Positions 36,366 to 44,969 of a DNA stretch of 64,000 bases are shown here, one piece after another. The notes below the pieces were generated by a model. It was not told the DNA's origin and searched no databases. It saw nothing but the letters and a program-made list of their open reading frames with translations. Both the position numbers and the translations under genes were made by a program. Positions within the stretch are counted from its first letter, which is position 1. Each line of letters begins with the position of its first letter. This DNA comes from an uncultured Clostridia bacterium (lineage in GTDB: Bacteria > Bacillota > Clostridia > UMGS1883), in contig CAKSFM010000001.1 in NCBI GenBank assembly GCA_934454525.1, forward strand, positions 62,001 through 126,000, given 5' to 3'.

Positions 36366-38350
36366 ATTGCATCTACCTCCGCCATAATCTGTTTGCTTGA
36401 GAAGCCGCGCAGATCCATTGCTCCCGACATGCAGGCAACCGTGCAGGCGCCGCAGCCCTGGCACACAGCCTCGTTAACGGAAGCAACGCGGCGAACCTTT
36501 GTTGTTCTGTCGGGCATTCTGAATTCTTTTTCAACGTACGTTATTGCGCCGTACGGACAAACGTTTGCACATGTTGAGCAGCCGTTGCACATCATTTCAT
36601 CGGAATGAGCAATGCACGGATTTCCCGTCAGCTTATCCTTGCACAAAAGACCGATAACCTTAGACGCGGCAGCACCTGCCTGCGAAACCGTTTCGGGAAT
36701 ATCTTTCGGACCCTGGCACGTTCCCGAAAGGAACACGCCTGCCGTGGGACTTTCAACGGGGCGAAGCTTGGGGTGCGCCTCCGTGAAGAAATCATTTGTA
36801 TCCATGCTCGCCGTCAGCATTGTTGCAAGCGGACGCGCCGACTTATCAGGCTCAATTGCCGCTGCAAGCACCACCAGATCAGCGTCAATATGAAGCTGCT
36901 TTCCGTCGAGCAGGTCAGAAGCCTGAACCTTGAGCTTTCCTCCGTCAGGCGTTACTTTGCCGACCATTCCCTTTATATAATGCACACCGTATTCCTCAAC
37001 GGCGCGGCGGTAAAACTCGTCAAAGTTCTTGCCCGGGGTGCGGACATCAATGTAGAACACCGTAACGTCCGTATCAGGGTATTTATCGCGGATAAGCATT
37101 GCATGCTTCGCCGTGTACATACAGCAAATCTTTGAGCAGTATTCCTTGCCTTTTTCGGCACAGGTACTGCAGCGCGAACCAACGCATTGAACAAACACGA
37201 TTTTATGCGGATGCTCCCCGTCCGACGGGCGCAGGAGCGTACCGCCGGTAGGACCTGCCGCATTCATAAGGCGTTCAAGTTCAAGCGATGTTATAACGTC
37301 CTTGGACTGCGAATAAGCAAACTCGTCAAATTTCTCCATAGATATGGGATTGAATCCCGTTGCGGCAACAATTGCGCCGTACTTTTCTTCAATATATTCA
37401 TCCTGTGCCTTGTAATCAATCGCACCTGCCGAGCAAACCTTTGAGCAAAGGCCGCACTTGCCGGTTTTCAGCATTGTGCAGTAATTCGGGTCGATTGTGG
37501 CAACTTTCGGCACTGCCTGTGCAAAAGGGATATAAATTGCGCGGCGGTTATCCATGCCGAGGTTAAACTCGTTCGGAACTTTTTTCTGCGGACATTTCTC
37601 CGTGCAAAGACCGCAGCCGGTGCATATATCTTCCTTAACATACCTTGCCTTGCGCTTTATTGTAACATCAAAGCTGCCGACAAATCCCTTAACCTCCGTA
37701 ACCTCAGAATATGAAAAGATACGGATTTTGTCATTCTGTGCAACCTCAACCATTTTCGGAGTCAGGATACAGGCAGCGCAGTCAAGCGTTGGGAAAGTTT
37801 TATCGAGCTGTGCCATTTTTCCGCCGATTGTCGGCTTCGTTTCAACAATATCAACCGGGAAGCCTGCGTCCGCAATGTCGAGCGCTGTCTGGATTCCGGC
37901 AATACCGCCGCCGATAACAAGCGCGCGCTTCGTTACCGGACTTTCACCAGGAGTGAGCGGCGCATTGAGATTAACTTTTGCAACAGCCGCCTTTGCAAGG
38001 ATAATTGCCTTTTCAGTTCCTATCGGCATTTCCTTATGTACCCAGGAGCACTGCTCGCGGATATTTGCAATTTCAACCATATAAGGATTAATGCCGGCAG
38101 CGGCTGCCGTTTTGCGGAACGTTGCCTCATGCATACGCGGCGAACACGAGCACACAACAAAGCCTGTGAGATTATTTTCCTTAACGGCTTCCTTTATCAT
38201 GTCCTGCCCTGCCTGAGAGCACATATACTGATAATCCGTGGAGAAAACAACACCCGGTTCGTTCTTCAGCGCCTCGGCAACTGCTTTAACGTCCACCGTT
38301 CCGGCAATGTTCGTGCCGCAGTGGCAGACAAAAACTCCAATTCTCTGCAT
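36356..38350 (-). CDS. hdrA: Heterodisulfide reductase subunit A-like protein (HdrA)
   Basis: HdrA carries the FAD proposed to perform electron bifurcation. This 664-residue protein starts with IGVFVCHCGTNIAGTVDV, has FAD site RALVIGGGIAGIQTALDIA near residue 147 and the associated TFPTLDCAACILTPKM. It then has ferredoxin motifs CTGCGLCTEKCP, CGLCSKVC, CNGCSTCANVCP and CQGCGACTVACMSGAM. VCSCSPRMHE near residue 128 is characteristic. The length is that of a single HdrA without a fused partner. It overlaps flxD and follows hdrC by 17 nt. Confidence 0.93.
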   Translation of the reverse strand: MQRIGVFVCHCGTNIAGTVDVKAVAEALKNEPGVVFSTDYQYMCSQAGQDMIKEAVKENNLTGFVVCSCSPRMHEATFRKTAAAAGINPYMVEIANIREQCSWVHKEMPIGTEKAIILAKAAVAKVNLNAPLTPGESPVTKRALVIGGGIAGIQTALDIADAGFPVDIVETKPTIGGKMAQLDKTFPTLDCAACILTPKMVEVAQNDKIRIFSYSEVTEVKGFVGSFDVTIKRKARYVKEDICTGCGLCTEKCPQKKVPNEFNLGMDNRRAIYIPFAQAVPKVATIDPNYCTMLKTGKCGLCSKVCSAGAIDYKAQDEYIEEKYGAIVAATGFNPISMEKFDEFAYSQSKDVITSLELERLMNAAGPTGGTLLRPSDGEHPHKIVFVQCVGSRCSTCAEKGKEYCSKICCMYTAKHAMLIRDKYPDTDVTVFYIDVRTPGKNFDEFYRRAVEEYGVHYIKGMVGKVTPDGGKLKVQASDLLDGKQLHIDADLVVLAAAIEPDKSARPLATMLTASMDTNDFFTEAHPKLRPVESPTAGVFLSGTCQGPKDIPETVSQAGAAASKVIGLLCKDKLTGNPCIAHSDEMMCNGCSTCANVCPYGAITYVEKEFRMPDRTTKVRRVASVNEAVCQGCGACTVACMSGAMDLRGFSSKQIMAEVDAICK

Positions 38351-38367
38351 GGTCTGTTTCTCCTTTC

Positions 38368-38760
38368 TTACTTGGAATATTTACGCATGGCGCTCATCAG
38401 CGCCTGCTGGGGCATATCATCATCAACAAGCGGCGGTATATCGTCCGCCGTCATATGATTTGCACCTTTTTCGCGGATAACCGTCAGGCGCAGCGCCTCA
38501 ATAAGTTTTGCCGGTTCAACGCCGCGCGGACAGCGATCCACGCATGCAAAGCATGAAAGGCATTTATATATTGAATCGGATTTTAAAAGCGCGTCAAGCT
38601 CACCGTTTTCAACCATATATACAAACTGATGCGGATGGTACTCCATCTCGCCGTAGGAAGGACATGTGCCGGAGCATTTTCCGCAACGCATACACTTGCG
38701 CGGATTAACGCCGCTCATGCGGAGAATCTGCTCCTTCCGAAGCTCATTTTTATTCTGCAT
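38368..38760 (-). CDS. hdrC: Heterodisulfide reductase subunit C-like protein (HdrC)
   Basis: This 130-residue protein has two [4Fe-4S] motifs, CMRCGKCSGTCP near residue 20 and CLSCFACVDRCPRGV near residue 68, at the spacing of HdrC. It moves electrons between HdrA and HdrB. It overlaps the hdrB stop by 11 nt. Confidence 0.9.
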   Translation of the reverse strand: MQNKNELRKEQILRMSGVNPRKCMRCGKCSGTCPSYGEMEYHPHQFVYMVENGELDALLKSDSIYKCLSCFACVDRCPRGVEPAKLIEALRLTVIREKGANHMTADDIPPLVDDDMPQQALMSAMRKYSK

Positions 38761-39556
38761 GGTAATCCCCCTTTACGCCGAGCGCATCAGCCAAAAGCTC
38801 AGTGAAATAAACCACCGGCACTGTGCTTCCGCTCTTAACAAGATTATATTTGCAAAGCGGACAAGCCGTTACAATCATTTCCGCACCGTGACCTGCGGCG
38901 TCGGATGAAACGGCGTTTGACTTTCTCTTTGCCGATTCCGCATCCTCAAGCGCAACATATCCTCCGCAGCATTCGTTTCTCTGAGCGTAAATTACAGGCT
39001 CCGCTCCGAGCGCGCTTATGAAATCCTCCATTATTTTCGGATTTTCCGGATCATCAAAGTGCATAACCTTTCCCGGGCGCAGAAGCATGCAGCCGTAGTA
39101 AGCTGCAATTTTTTTACCGGCAAGCGGATTCACAACCGCTTTTTTAATATTATCAAATCCGACCTTACCGCGCAGCCATTCAAGATAATGATAAATCTCC
39201 GTTTCACCCGAATAAGGCTCGGACGGATTCTTGTCCTGCTGCATATATAAATTTACCTTTGCGGCAAAATCCGCATCGTTTTGCATTGCGTAATTCGTTT
39301 GCTTTATAACATTATGACAGGCTGAGCACACCGTGACCAAAGGCTGACCGGCATCTCTTGCGGCAACAAGTGCACGTACGCTTGAAAGCTTGGATGCAAT
39401 TTCATCCTTAGCGCTCACAAAAACGCCGCCGCAGCATTGCCAGTTTTCTATTTCGCACAGCTCAAAACCGAGAACCTCGGCACAGCGGCGGGCATAGAAA
39501 TCAAGCTCCTTTGCCTTTGTACGGAGAGTACAGCCGGGAAAATAACTGACTTTCAT
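38750..39556 (-). CDS. hdrB: Heterodisulfide reductase subunit B-like protein (HdrB)
   Basis: ATG 39556 (MKVSYFPGCTLR) is the family start. The roughly 268-residue protein has two CCG domains: WQCCGGVF with VCSACHN, and YYGCMLLRPG with NECCGGYVAL and ACPLCKYN. These bind the unusual non-cubane [4Fe-4S] clusters that reduce disulfides. In bacteria the natural HdrB substrate is often unknown. No DsrC gene is seen in this window, whereas soluble FrdAB genes are in the same array. Confidence 0.9.
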   Translation of the reverse strand: MKVSYFPGCTLRTKAKELDFYARRCAEVLGFELCEIENWQCCGGVFVSAKDEIASKLSSVRALVAARDAGQPLVTVCSACHNVIKQTNYAMQNDADFAAKVNLYMQQDKNPSEPYSGETEIYHYLEWLRGKVGFDNIKKAVVNPLAGKKIAAYYGCMLLRPGKVMHFDDPENPKIMEDFISALGAEPVIYAQRNECCGGYVALEDAESAKRKSNAVSSDAAGHGAEMIVTACPLCKYNLVKSGSTVPVVYFTELLADALGVKGDYHAE

Positions 39557-39591
39557 ATTCTGATCATTAACTCCCCTCACAAAAATATTTA

Positions 39592-40968
39592 TCAGACCAT
39601 CTGCTCGGGATGGAATACCTCGTCAAAACGCTCCTCCGTCAAAAAGCCAAGCTGCACACAAGCCTCTTTGAGAGAAATGTTGTCCTTATATGCTTTTTTC
39701 GCCGTCTTTGCAGCATTCTCGTATCCGATGTACGGATTAAGCGCTGTAACAAGCATGAGCGAATTGTGCAGATTGTGGTACATCTTTTCCTTGTTTGCAG
39801 TGATTCCTGCAGCGCAGTTGTTATTAAACGAAACAATTGCCTCCGCAAGCAGCCTTGCCGACTGAAGGAAATTGTATGCCGCAACGGGCATAAACACATT
39901 CAGTTCAAAATTGCCCTGTGAAGCCGCCATTCCGACAGCAACATCGTTTCCCATAACCTGAACGGCAACCATCGTAACCGCTTCACACTGCGTTGGGTTA
40001 ACCTTTCCGGGCATGATTGAAGAGCCGGGTTCATTTTCCGGGATATGAATTTCACCGAGACCGTCACGCGGACCGGACGCAAGCCAGCGAACATCGTTTG
40101 CAATCTTCATCATGTCGCAGGCGGTTGCCTTTATTGCGCCGTGCGCAAACACAAGCTCATCCTTTGAAGTGAGGGCATGGAACTTATTTTCCGCTGTCAC
40201 AAAGCTTTTTCCCGTAAGACCGGCAACCTTTTCGGCAACAAGCTCGGAAAATCCCTTCGGTGCATTAAGACCCGTGCCGACAGCCGTTCCGCCGAGCGCC
40301 AGTTCGTAAAGCGGCTTCACCGCAAGCTTCAGCAGCTCTGCGTCACGCTCAAGGCTTGCGCGCCAGCCGGAAATTTCCTGGCTGAACTTAATGGGTGTTG
40401 CATCCTGCAAGTGCGTTCTGCCCGATTTAACGATTCCCTCGTTTTCGGCTTCAAGGCGTTTAAAGGTTTCAATCAGCAGCTCAACCGCCGGAAGCAGCTT
40501 ATCTTCAATTGCCGTAACGGCAGAAATATGCATCGCTGTGGGGAACGTATCGTTCGAGGACTGGCTCATGTTTATATCATCGTTCGGATGGCAAAGCTTT
40601 GTGCCGGCAATCTGATTTGCGCGGTTTGCAATAACTTCGTTAGCATTCATGTTCGACTGCGTTCCCGAACCCGTCTGCCATACGACAAGCGGAAAATGGC
40701 TGTTCAGTTCACCCGATATAACCTCGTCGCATGCTTTCGAAATTGCGTCAAGCTTCTCTTTCGTCATCTTTTCCGGCTTAAGCTCTGCATTTGCAAGCGC
40801 CGCCGCCTTTTTCAGTATGCCGAATGCATGGGTGATTTCGCGCGGCATTGTTTCAATATCCACGCCGATTTTAAAATTCTCATGACTTCTCTGCGTCTGT
40901 GCCGCCCAAAGACGGTCGGCAGGAACTTTCATTTCTCCCATGGAATCATGTTCAATACGATATTCCAT
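39592..40968 (-). CDS. fumC: Class II fumarase
   Basis: FumC interconverts malate and fumarate without Fe-S clusters. ATG 40968 (MEYRIEHDSMGEMKVP) is preferred over GTG 40977. The family signature GSSIMPGKVNPTQCEA lies near residue 317, with GSGTQSNMNANEVIANRA, SSNDTFPTAMHISA, and GRTHLQDATPIKFSQEISGW. Length (458) is standard. It lies 35 nt upstream of hdrB and 39 nt downstream of mdh. Confidence 0.96.
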   Translation of the reverse strand: MEYRIEHDSMGEMKVPADRLWAAQTQRSHENFKIGVDIETMPREITHAFGILKKAAALANAELKPEKMTKEKLDAISKACDEVISGELNSHFPLVVWQTGSGTQSNMNANEVIANRANQIAGTKLCHPNDDINMSQSSNDTFPTAMHISAVTAIEDKLLPAVELLIETFKRLEAENEGIVKSGRTHLQDATPIKFSQEISGWRASLERDAELLKLAVKPLYELALGGTAVGTGLNAPKGFSELVAEKVAGLTGKSFVTAENKFHALTSKDELVFAHGAIKATACDMMKIANDVRWLASGPRDGLGEIHIPENEPGSSIMPGKVNPTQCEAVTMVAVQVMGNDVAVGMAASQGNFELNVFMPVAAYNFLQSARLLAEAIVSFNNNCAAGITANKEKMYHNLHNSLMLVTALNPYIGYENAAKTAKKAYKDNISLKEACVQLGFLTEERFDEVFHPEQMV

Positions 40969-41007
40969 TTTATTCACCTTTCTTTTTGCAGACAGAAAAT
41001 GCCTTGC

Positions 41008-41952
41008 TTATATTTCAAGATTTTTTATAACGTCCTTAAGTGTCTGCGCACTGTGGCGAAGCTTTTCTTCCTCGTCAGCCGTCAGTGCAACGTTCACCTT
41101 TCCGCGCACACCGTCGCAGCCAACCATATTCAGCGTACTCAGGCACACATCGTCAATTCCGTACTCGCCGTGCATCATGGTGGAAACGGTCATTGTTGTA
41201 TCAATTCCGCTGAGAATACATTTGCAGATATGGCAAACGGAAATCGAAACCGCATAAAAAGTTGCGCCCTTTCGCGCGATAACTCTGCCGCCCGATTTTC
41301 TTACATACTGCTCGATTTCAGCATAATTAAGCTCAGGTGCGGTTATCCCCGTTGTGTTAATAAGCTTGGAGCACTGCGCAATCGGAATGTTCGAAATATT
41401 CGCAACAGACCACGGAATAAACGACGAATCTCCGTGTTCCCCGAAAACATACGCATGAACATTCCCCTGATTAATGTTATAGTACTCCGAAAGTCTTGCG
41501 CGCAGGCGCGCCGTGTCAAGAATTGTTCCCGAACCGATTATGCGGTTTTCGGGAAGATCGGAAAACTTGTGGAATGTGTATGTCAAAATATCAACGGGAT
41601 TGCTTACTATTATATATGTAGCTTCCGGAGCATACTTCGTAATCTCGGGGATAATTGACTTTGTAATATCAACGTTTGTCTGCGCCAGTTCAAGTCTTGA
41701 CTGACCGGGTTTCCTCGCAACTCCGGAGGTCAGAATCACAATGTCGGAATCCGCCGCATCGCGGTATTCTCCGGCATAAATCGAACAGGCACCGCAAAAC
41801 GGCGTTCCCTGCCTTATGTCAAGTGCTTCTCCGAGCGCTTTTTCATTGTTTATATCGATCATCACAATTTCCGACGCAAGACCCATTACTGTAAGCGTGT
41901 ACGCAATTGTTGAACCAACGCTTCCGGTTCCGATAATTGATATTTTGTTCAT
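41008..41952 (-). CDS. mdh: Lactate/malate dehydrogenase-family enzyme with malate-type specificity loop
   Basis: This 314-residue protein has an NAD site SIIGTGSVGSTIAYTL and the catalytic His in FGEHGDSSFIPWS, more LDH-like than MDH-like overall. The specificity loop reads SGVARKPGQSR: at the position that is Gln in lactate dehydrogenases (NQKPG) it has Arg (ARKPG), the residue that recognises oxaloacetate. It is first in the array leading through fumC to frdA, so oxaloacetate reduction to malate is the best call. Automated annotation would probably call it lactate dehydrogenase. Confidence 0.82.
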   Translation of the reverse strand: MNKISIIGTGSVGSTIAYTLTVMGLASEIVMIDINNEKALGEALDIRQGTPFCGACSIYAGEYRDAADSDIVILTSGVARKPGQSRLELAQTNVDITKSIIPEITKYAPEATYIIVSNPVDILTYTFHKFSDLPENRIIGSGTILDTARLRARLSEYYNINQGNVHAYVFGEHGDSSFIPWSVANISNIPIAQCSKLINTTGITAPELNYAEIEQYVRKSGGRVIARKGATFYAVSISVCHICKCILSGIDTTMTVSTMMHGEYGIDDVCLSTLNMVGCDGVRGKVNVALTADEEEKLRHSAQTLKDVIKNLEI

Positions 41953-42078
41953 ATATACACCTCTTATTTCAATATCCTAATTATTATATCACGAAAAAAA
42001 TTGTATTTCAATCGTGTTTTTGTACGTTTCTTTGCTTTATATCGCTAAAAAATTATCGTTTTCCAACAAAATATATGT

Positions 42079-42135
42079 AAAAGGGGAAAAAACATCATTC
42101 CCCTGCAGCGTGTCGATAAACCTATCGACACGCTG
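42079..42135. terminator. Tandem hairpins upstream of mdh / beside the repeat
   Basis: AAGGGGAA...TTCCCCT (42081-42104) is followed by a 13-bp perfect stem with a 4-nt loop (42106-42118 with 42123-42135). The second overlaps the end of the 239-bp repeat by 3 nt. A copy of the first hairpin sequence (AAGGGGAAAAGTCATTCCCC) flanks the other end of the repeat at about 42373. They may terminate the pfkB transcript before mdh. Confidence 0.5.
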
Positions 42136-42371
42136 GCAGACGTTGAAAAAGGAAGGTAAATCTGTTCGGCGCGCACTCGTCGGCGTACAAAGGTACGTTA
42201 GAGTGCGTGCCGGACGGAAGCAAGCAAAAACCCCGAAATTTCGGGGTTTGGCAGTTGATACAAACCAATATCAGATTTGATTGCAGTTTGCTTTTGAATC
42301 AAAAATTCTTTAAAATTAATGTGATAAAAATTATGACTTGCTTGCGGTTGACCGACTTTTTCGACAGTCTG
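42133..42371. repeat. 239-bp MITE-like repeat, copy 2 (inverted relative to copy 1)
   Basis: It is the reverse-orientation partner of 28932-29170, equal in length and about 91% identical by eye. It contains a near-perfect hairpin (ACCCCGAAATTTCGGGGTTT) that would work as a terminator. Together with the hairpins at 42079-42135 it fills the 430-bp space between the kinase and mdh genes. Confidence 0.82.
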
Positions 42372-42382
42372 AAGGGGAAAAG

Positions 42383-43294
42383 TCATTCCCCTGTTCTTTT
42401 AGCTGCATACTCAAAAGCAAATTGCAGCAGCTCCGAATACTCCTCGTCCGAAAGCCTTGCAAGTTCGCTTCGTGCAACGCCTTTTTTCGTCAAACCGAAC
42501 AAAAAAGCTCCGAAAAAACGGTCTCCGCTGCCGGCGGCAAGCGGAAATTCCCCCTCGCCGCGAAGGCTGATTCTTCGTCCGTCGTTTAGTATCGTCTCTG
42601 CCCCGCCGCTGTTTTTCGTCATTATTATACATTTGCAGCCGAGGGCAAGCAGCAGCCGGAAAGATTTTTCCCTGCTCCGTGTGCCGCTTATTTTTGAAAG
42701 CTCGTTTTCCGAAAGCTTGACAATATCCGTCAGCGGAAGAAAATGCGAAATATTTGTGCGCAGCTCCTCGGAACTTATTCCTCTTATCGGGCGCAGATTC
42801 GGGTCAAATGCAATCAGCGCTCCGTTTTTTCTTGCATATTCAATGGCTTTGCGATGCGCACGGCGCGGCGCTTCTCCGCAAAGACCCAGTGAGCCGAAGT
42901 ACAAAACGGCACATTTTTTAAATATATCCTCACGTATCATGTCGGGCGTTATAAATCTTTCCGCACCATATTCGTGATATATTACAAAATCACGCTTGCC
43001 GCTTTCATCATAAGCAACAAACGCAACCGGAGTGTTTGCTTTATCGGTGCGCCTGACAAGCTCCGTATCAACGCCCGATTCCTTAAGATCCCCGATAAGG
43101 AAATCTCCGAACGAATCACGCCCGACGCGCGTTATCATTTGCGCCGAGCCGCCAAGTCTGCCCACTGCCGCGGCAACATTTGCCGGCGCACCGCCCGGCA
43201 TCTTTTCAAAGCTTTGCGCATTTTCGAGCGATGTGCCCTGTCCGCTGCAAACCAAATTAACAACTGATTCACCTATCGTTACAATGCTTTTCAT
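42383..43294 (-). CDS. PfkB-family carbohydrate kinase (fructokinase-like)
   Basis: This 303-residue protein has ribokinase-fold motifs: N-terminal IVTIGESVVNLV, PGGAPANVAAAVGRLGG (signature 1), ALIAFDPNLRP, and the C-terminal anion-hole region AAGSGDRFFGAFLFG. Signature 2 usually reads DTTGAGD. Here it is LAAGSGD with the catalytic Asp kept, and an Asn replaces the usual Asp in the GE-x-V-x-D start motif. Fructokinase is the closest familiar type. 2-keto-3-deoxygluconate kinase is an alternative that would complete the uronate pathway. The substrate cannot be settled here. Confidence 0.78.
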   Translation of the reverse strand: MKSIVTIGESVVNLVCSGQGTSLENAQSFEKMPGGAPANVAAAVGRLGGSAQMITRVGRDSFGDFLIGDLKESGVDTELVRRTDKANTPVAFVAYDESGKRDFVIYHEYGAERFITPDMIREDIFKKCAVLYFGSLGLCGEAPRRAHRKAIEYARKNGALIAFDPNLRPIRGISSEELRTNISHFLPLTDIVKLSENELSKISGTRSREKSFRLLLALGCKCIIMTKNSGGAETILNDGRRISLRGEGEFPLAAGSGDRFFGAFLFGLTKKGVARSELARLSDEEYSELLQFAFEYAAKRTGE

Positions 43295-43308
43295 TTGCGG
43301 ATTCCTCC

Positions 43309-43353
43309 AAAAAAATAATACACAGAGAAAAAACCTCTGTGTATTATTTTTTT
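43309..43353. terminator. Bidirectional intrinsic terminator
   Basis: AATAATACACAGAG pairs with CTCTGTGTATTATT around a short A-rich loop, with A-run on one side and T-run on the other. It lies between the DUF6062 and kinase genes, so it should end transcription of the upstream minus-strand genes. Confidence 0.8.
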
Positions 43354-43380
43354 CTTCCGCAGCTGTTTTTATTACAGCTT

Positions 43381-44076
43381 TTAAAATTTCGTCAGCATTT
43401 TTGCCGCCTTTTCAACGCTCTGCGCAGCTTCTTCGCTCAGCGGCTTGCCTGCGCTGCGGTAATCGAACGACAGCGTAAATTCGTGCACAAGCTCATTAAG
43501 CCTTATAATCTCCTTTTTCTGAAATGCATACAGGTATGAAATGAATTTCTCCGCTTTTTTTCCGGAAAGCTCCTTTTCCGAAGCTTGCACTGTCAGCGCA
43601 AAATGCTCAAGGCAAAGACCGCCCGAGGCTTCAAATTTTTCGCGGAATTCCTGCTCGTTTTCAAGCAGAAACACCATATTTTCCGCCGCCGCAAGCATCT
43701 GCATATTCAGCTTATCACACAGTGCACAGCTGCAAAACCGTGAATAAAGCTCCTCCGAGCACATGCGAAAATCGACCGATGCACCCGTCAGTCCGCGCTT
43801 TTTCTTAACGGACAAGCTGTCCGCAAGCTCTTTCAGATGCGTTTCGAGCGTGAGAGCAAGTCCGAGCCTGTTCCCTCTGCCGAGCAGCATATTCATATGC
43901 CTGCGGCAAAAACCCTTTTCGTTCGTCAGCTGCCTGCCGTCCGGTTCCATAAGCGACGGGCCGAGAAAGTACGCCGCGGCATCCTCCTCAAGCTTTTTTT
44001 CAAGTGTACACAGCACACAGCCGCATTTTTCCCCGATTGCGTCATTCAGGGCAATTGTATAAATACGTTCCTTCAT
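43381..44076 (-). CDS. DUF6062 family protein (paired Cys/His motifs)
   Basis: A 231-residue soluble protein. Two repeats of a CxxC...C-x2-H pattern are visible: CGCVLCTLEKK with KGFCRRHMNML, and CSCALCDKLNM with GGLCLEHFALT. This matches the uncharacterised DUF6062 family of Clostridia and suggests two metal or Fe-S sites. It overlaps the EamA gene by 4 nt. Confidence 0.75.
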   Translation of the reverse strand: MKERIYTIALNDAIGEKCGCVLCTLEKKLEEDAAAYFLGPSLMEPDGRQLTNEKGFCRRHMNMLLGRGNRLGLALTLETHLKELADSLSVKKKRGLTGASVDFRMCSEELYSRFCSCALCDKLNMQMLAAAENMVFLLENEQEFREKFEASGGLCLEHFALTVQASEKELSGKKAEKFISYLYAFQKKEIIRLNELVHEFTLSFDYRSAGKPLSEEAAQSVEKAAKMLTKF

Positions 44077-44969
44077 TGCTTACGCCCTCCGAGGAAAGCC
44101 GGCTTCACTTCGGAAACGAGCACTGCCGCAAATATCACCGCAAAGCCGACAAAGAGTCTGAGCGTCACCGTTTCCGATGTAAATATTACTGAAAATATAA
44201 CTCCGAAAACGGCTTCAAGGCTGAGAATGAGCGCCGCTGTTGCCGGAGGAGTGAATTTCTGCCCCACATTCTGCAGCACATAGCAAACGCAGGTTGCCAT
44301 AACCGCAAGATAGAGAATTGCCAGCACCGTTGTATATGAAAGCGATGAGGGAAATGTATCAAACAGCGCTGCCGGAATCCATGCAATCAGACCTGCCGAG
44401 AGGAACTGCAGCATTGTAAGCAGCAGAATGTCTCTGTCTTTCGAAAAGATTGAAACAGCCGTCATATGCATCGCATAGAACACACCGCCGAGCAGCGTTA
44501 AAAGGTCGCCGCGGCATATTCCGCCCGAAAAATCATTCCCTGTCATTGAAACGAGCGTTATTCCGAGTATACACATAATTGCGGCAATAATATTGTACCT
44601 GTCCGGGCGCACCCCTTTTATCGCCCAAAACATAAACGGAACAAGGATACAATAAATCGCCGTAAGGAACGCATTTTTTCCGGCAGTCGTACCGGGATCT
44701 GCCAATCCGTAGGTCTGAGCTATGTAAGCCGAAAGCACAAGAACGCCCATCACGCAGCCGCGCACTATATATCCGCAGTCAAGCTTTTTCAGGCTTTTGT
44801 GCAGCACTGCCGCCAGAATAACGGCGGCAATCGTGAAGCGCGATGCAAGCAGCGTAAAAATGCCGATATTTTCAATCGTTCCCTCCATAATAAAGAACGT
44901 TGATCCCCAGATTACTGTTGCCATCAGAAGTGCAAGCTTGCTCAGCCGCAAAACAGTTTGTTTTTTCAT
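44073..44969 (-). CDS. EamA/DMT-family transporter
   Basis: This 298-residue membrane protein has ten predicted helices in two EamA repeats. Repeat 1 has LLMATVIWGSTFFIM and repeat 2 ends in LILSLEAVFGVIFSVIF followed by FVGFAVIFAAVLVSEV. Family members export amino acids and other metabolites. The cargo is unknown. It overlaps both neighbours by 4 nt, forming a ybaK-eamA-DUF6062 operon. Confidence 0.88.
   Translation of the reverse strand: MKKQTVLRLSKLALLMATVIWGSTFFIMEGTIENIGIFTLLASRFTIAAVILAAVLHKSLKKLDCGYIVRGCVMGVLVLSAYIAQTYGLADPGTTAGKNAFLTAIYCILVPFMFWAIKGVRPDRYNIIAAIMCILGITLVSMTGNDFSGGICRGDLLTLLGGVFYAMHMTAVSIFSKDRDILLLTMLQFLSAGLIAWIPAALFDTFPSSLSYTTVLAILYLAVMATCVCYVLQNVGQKFTPPATAALILSLEAVFGVIFSVIFTSETVTLRLFVGFAVIFAAVLVSEVKPAFLGGRKQ

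Noticed and set aside
40177..41658. 493-codon plus-strand open frame across fumC and mdh
   Set aside because: It spans two well-supported genes on the other strand and an intergenic gap, with composition typical of a shadow frame.
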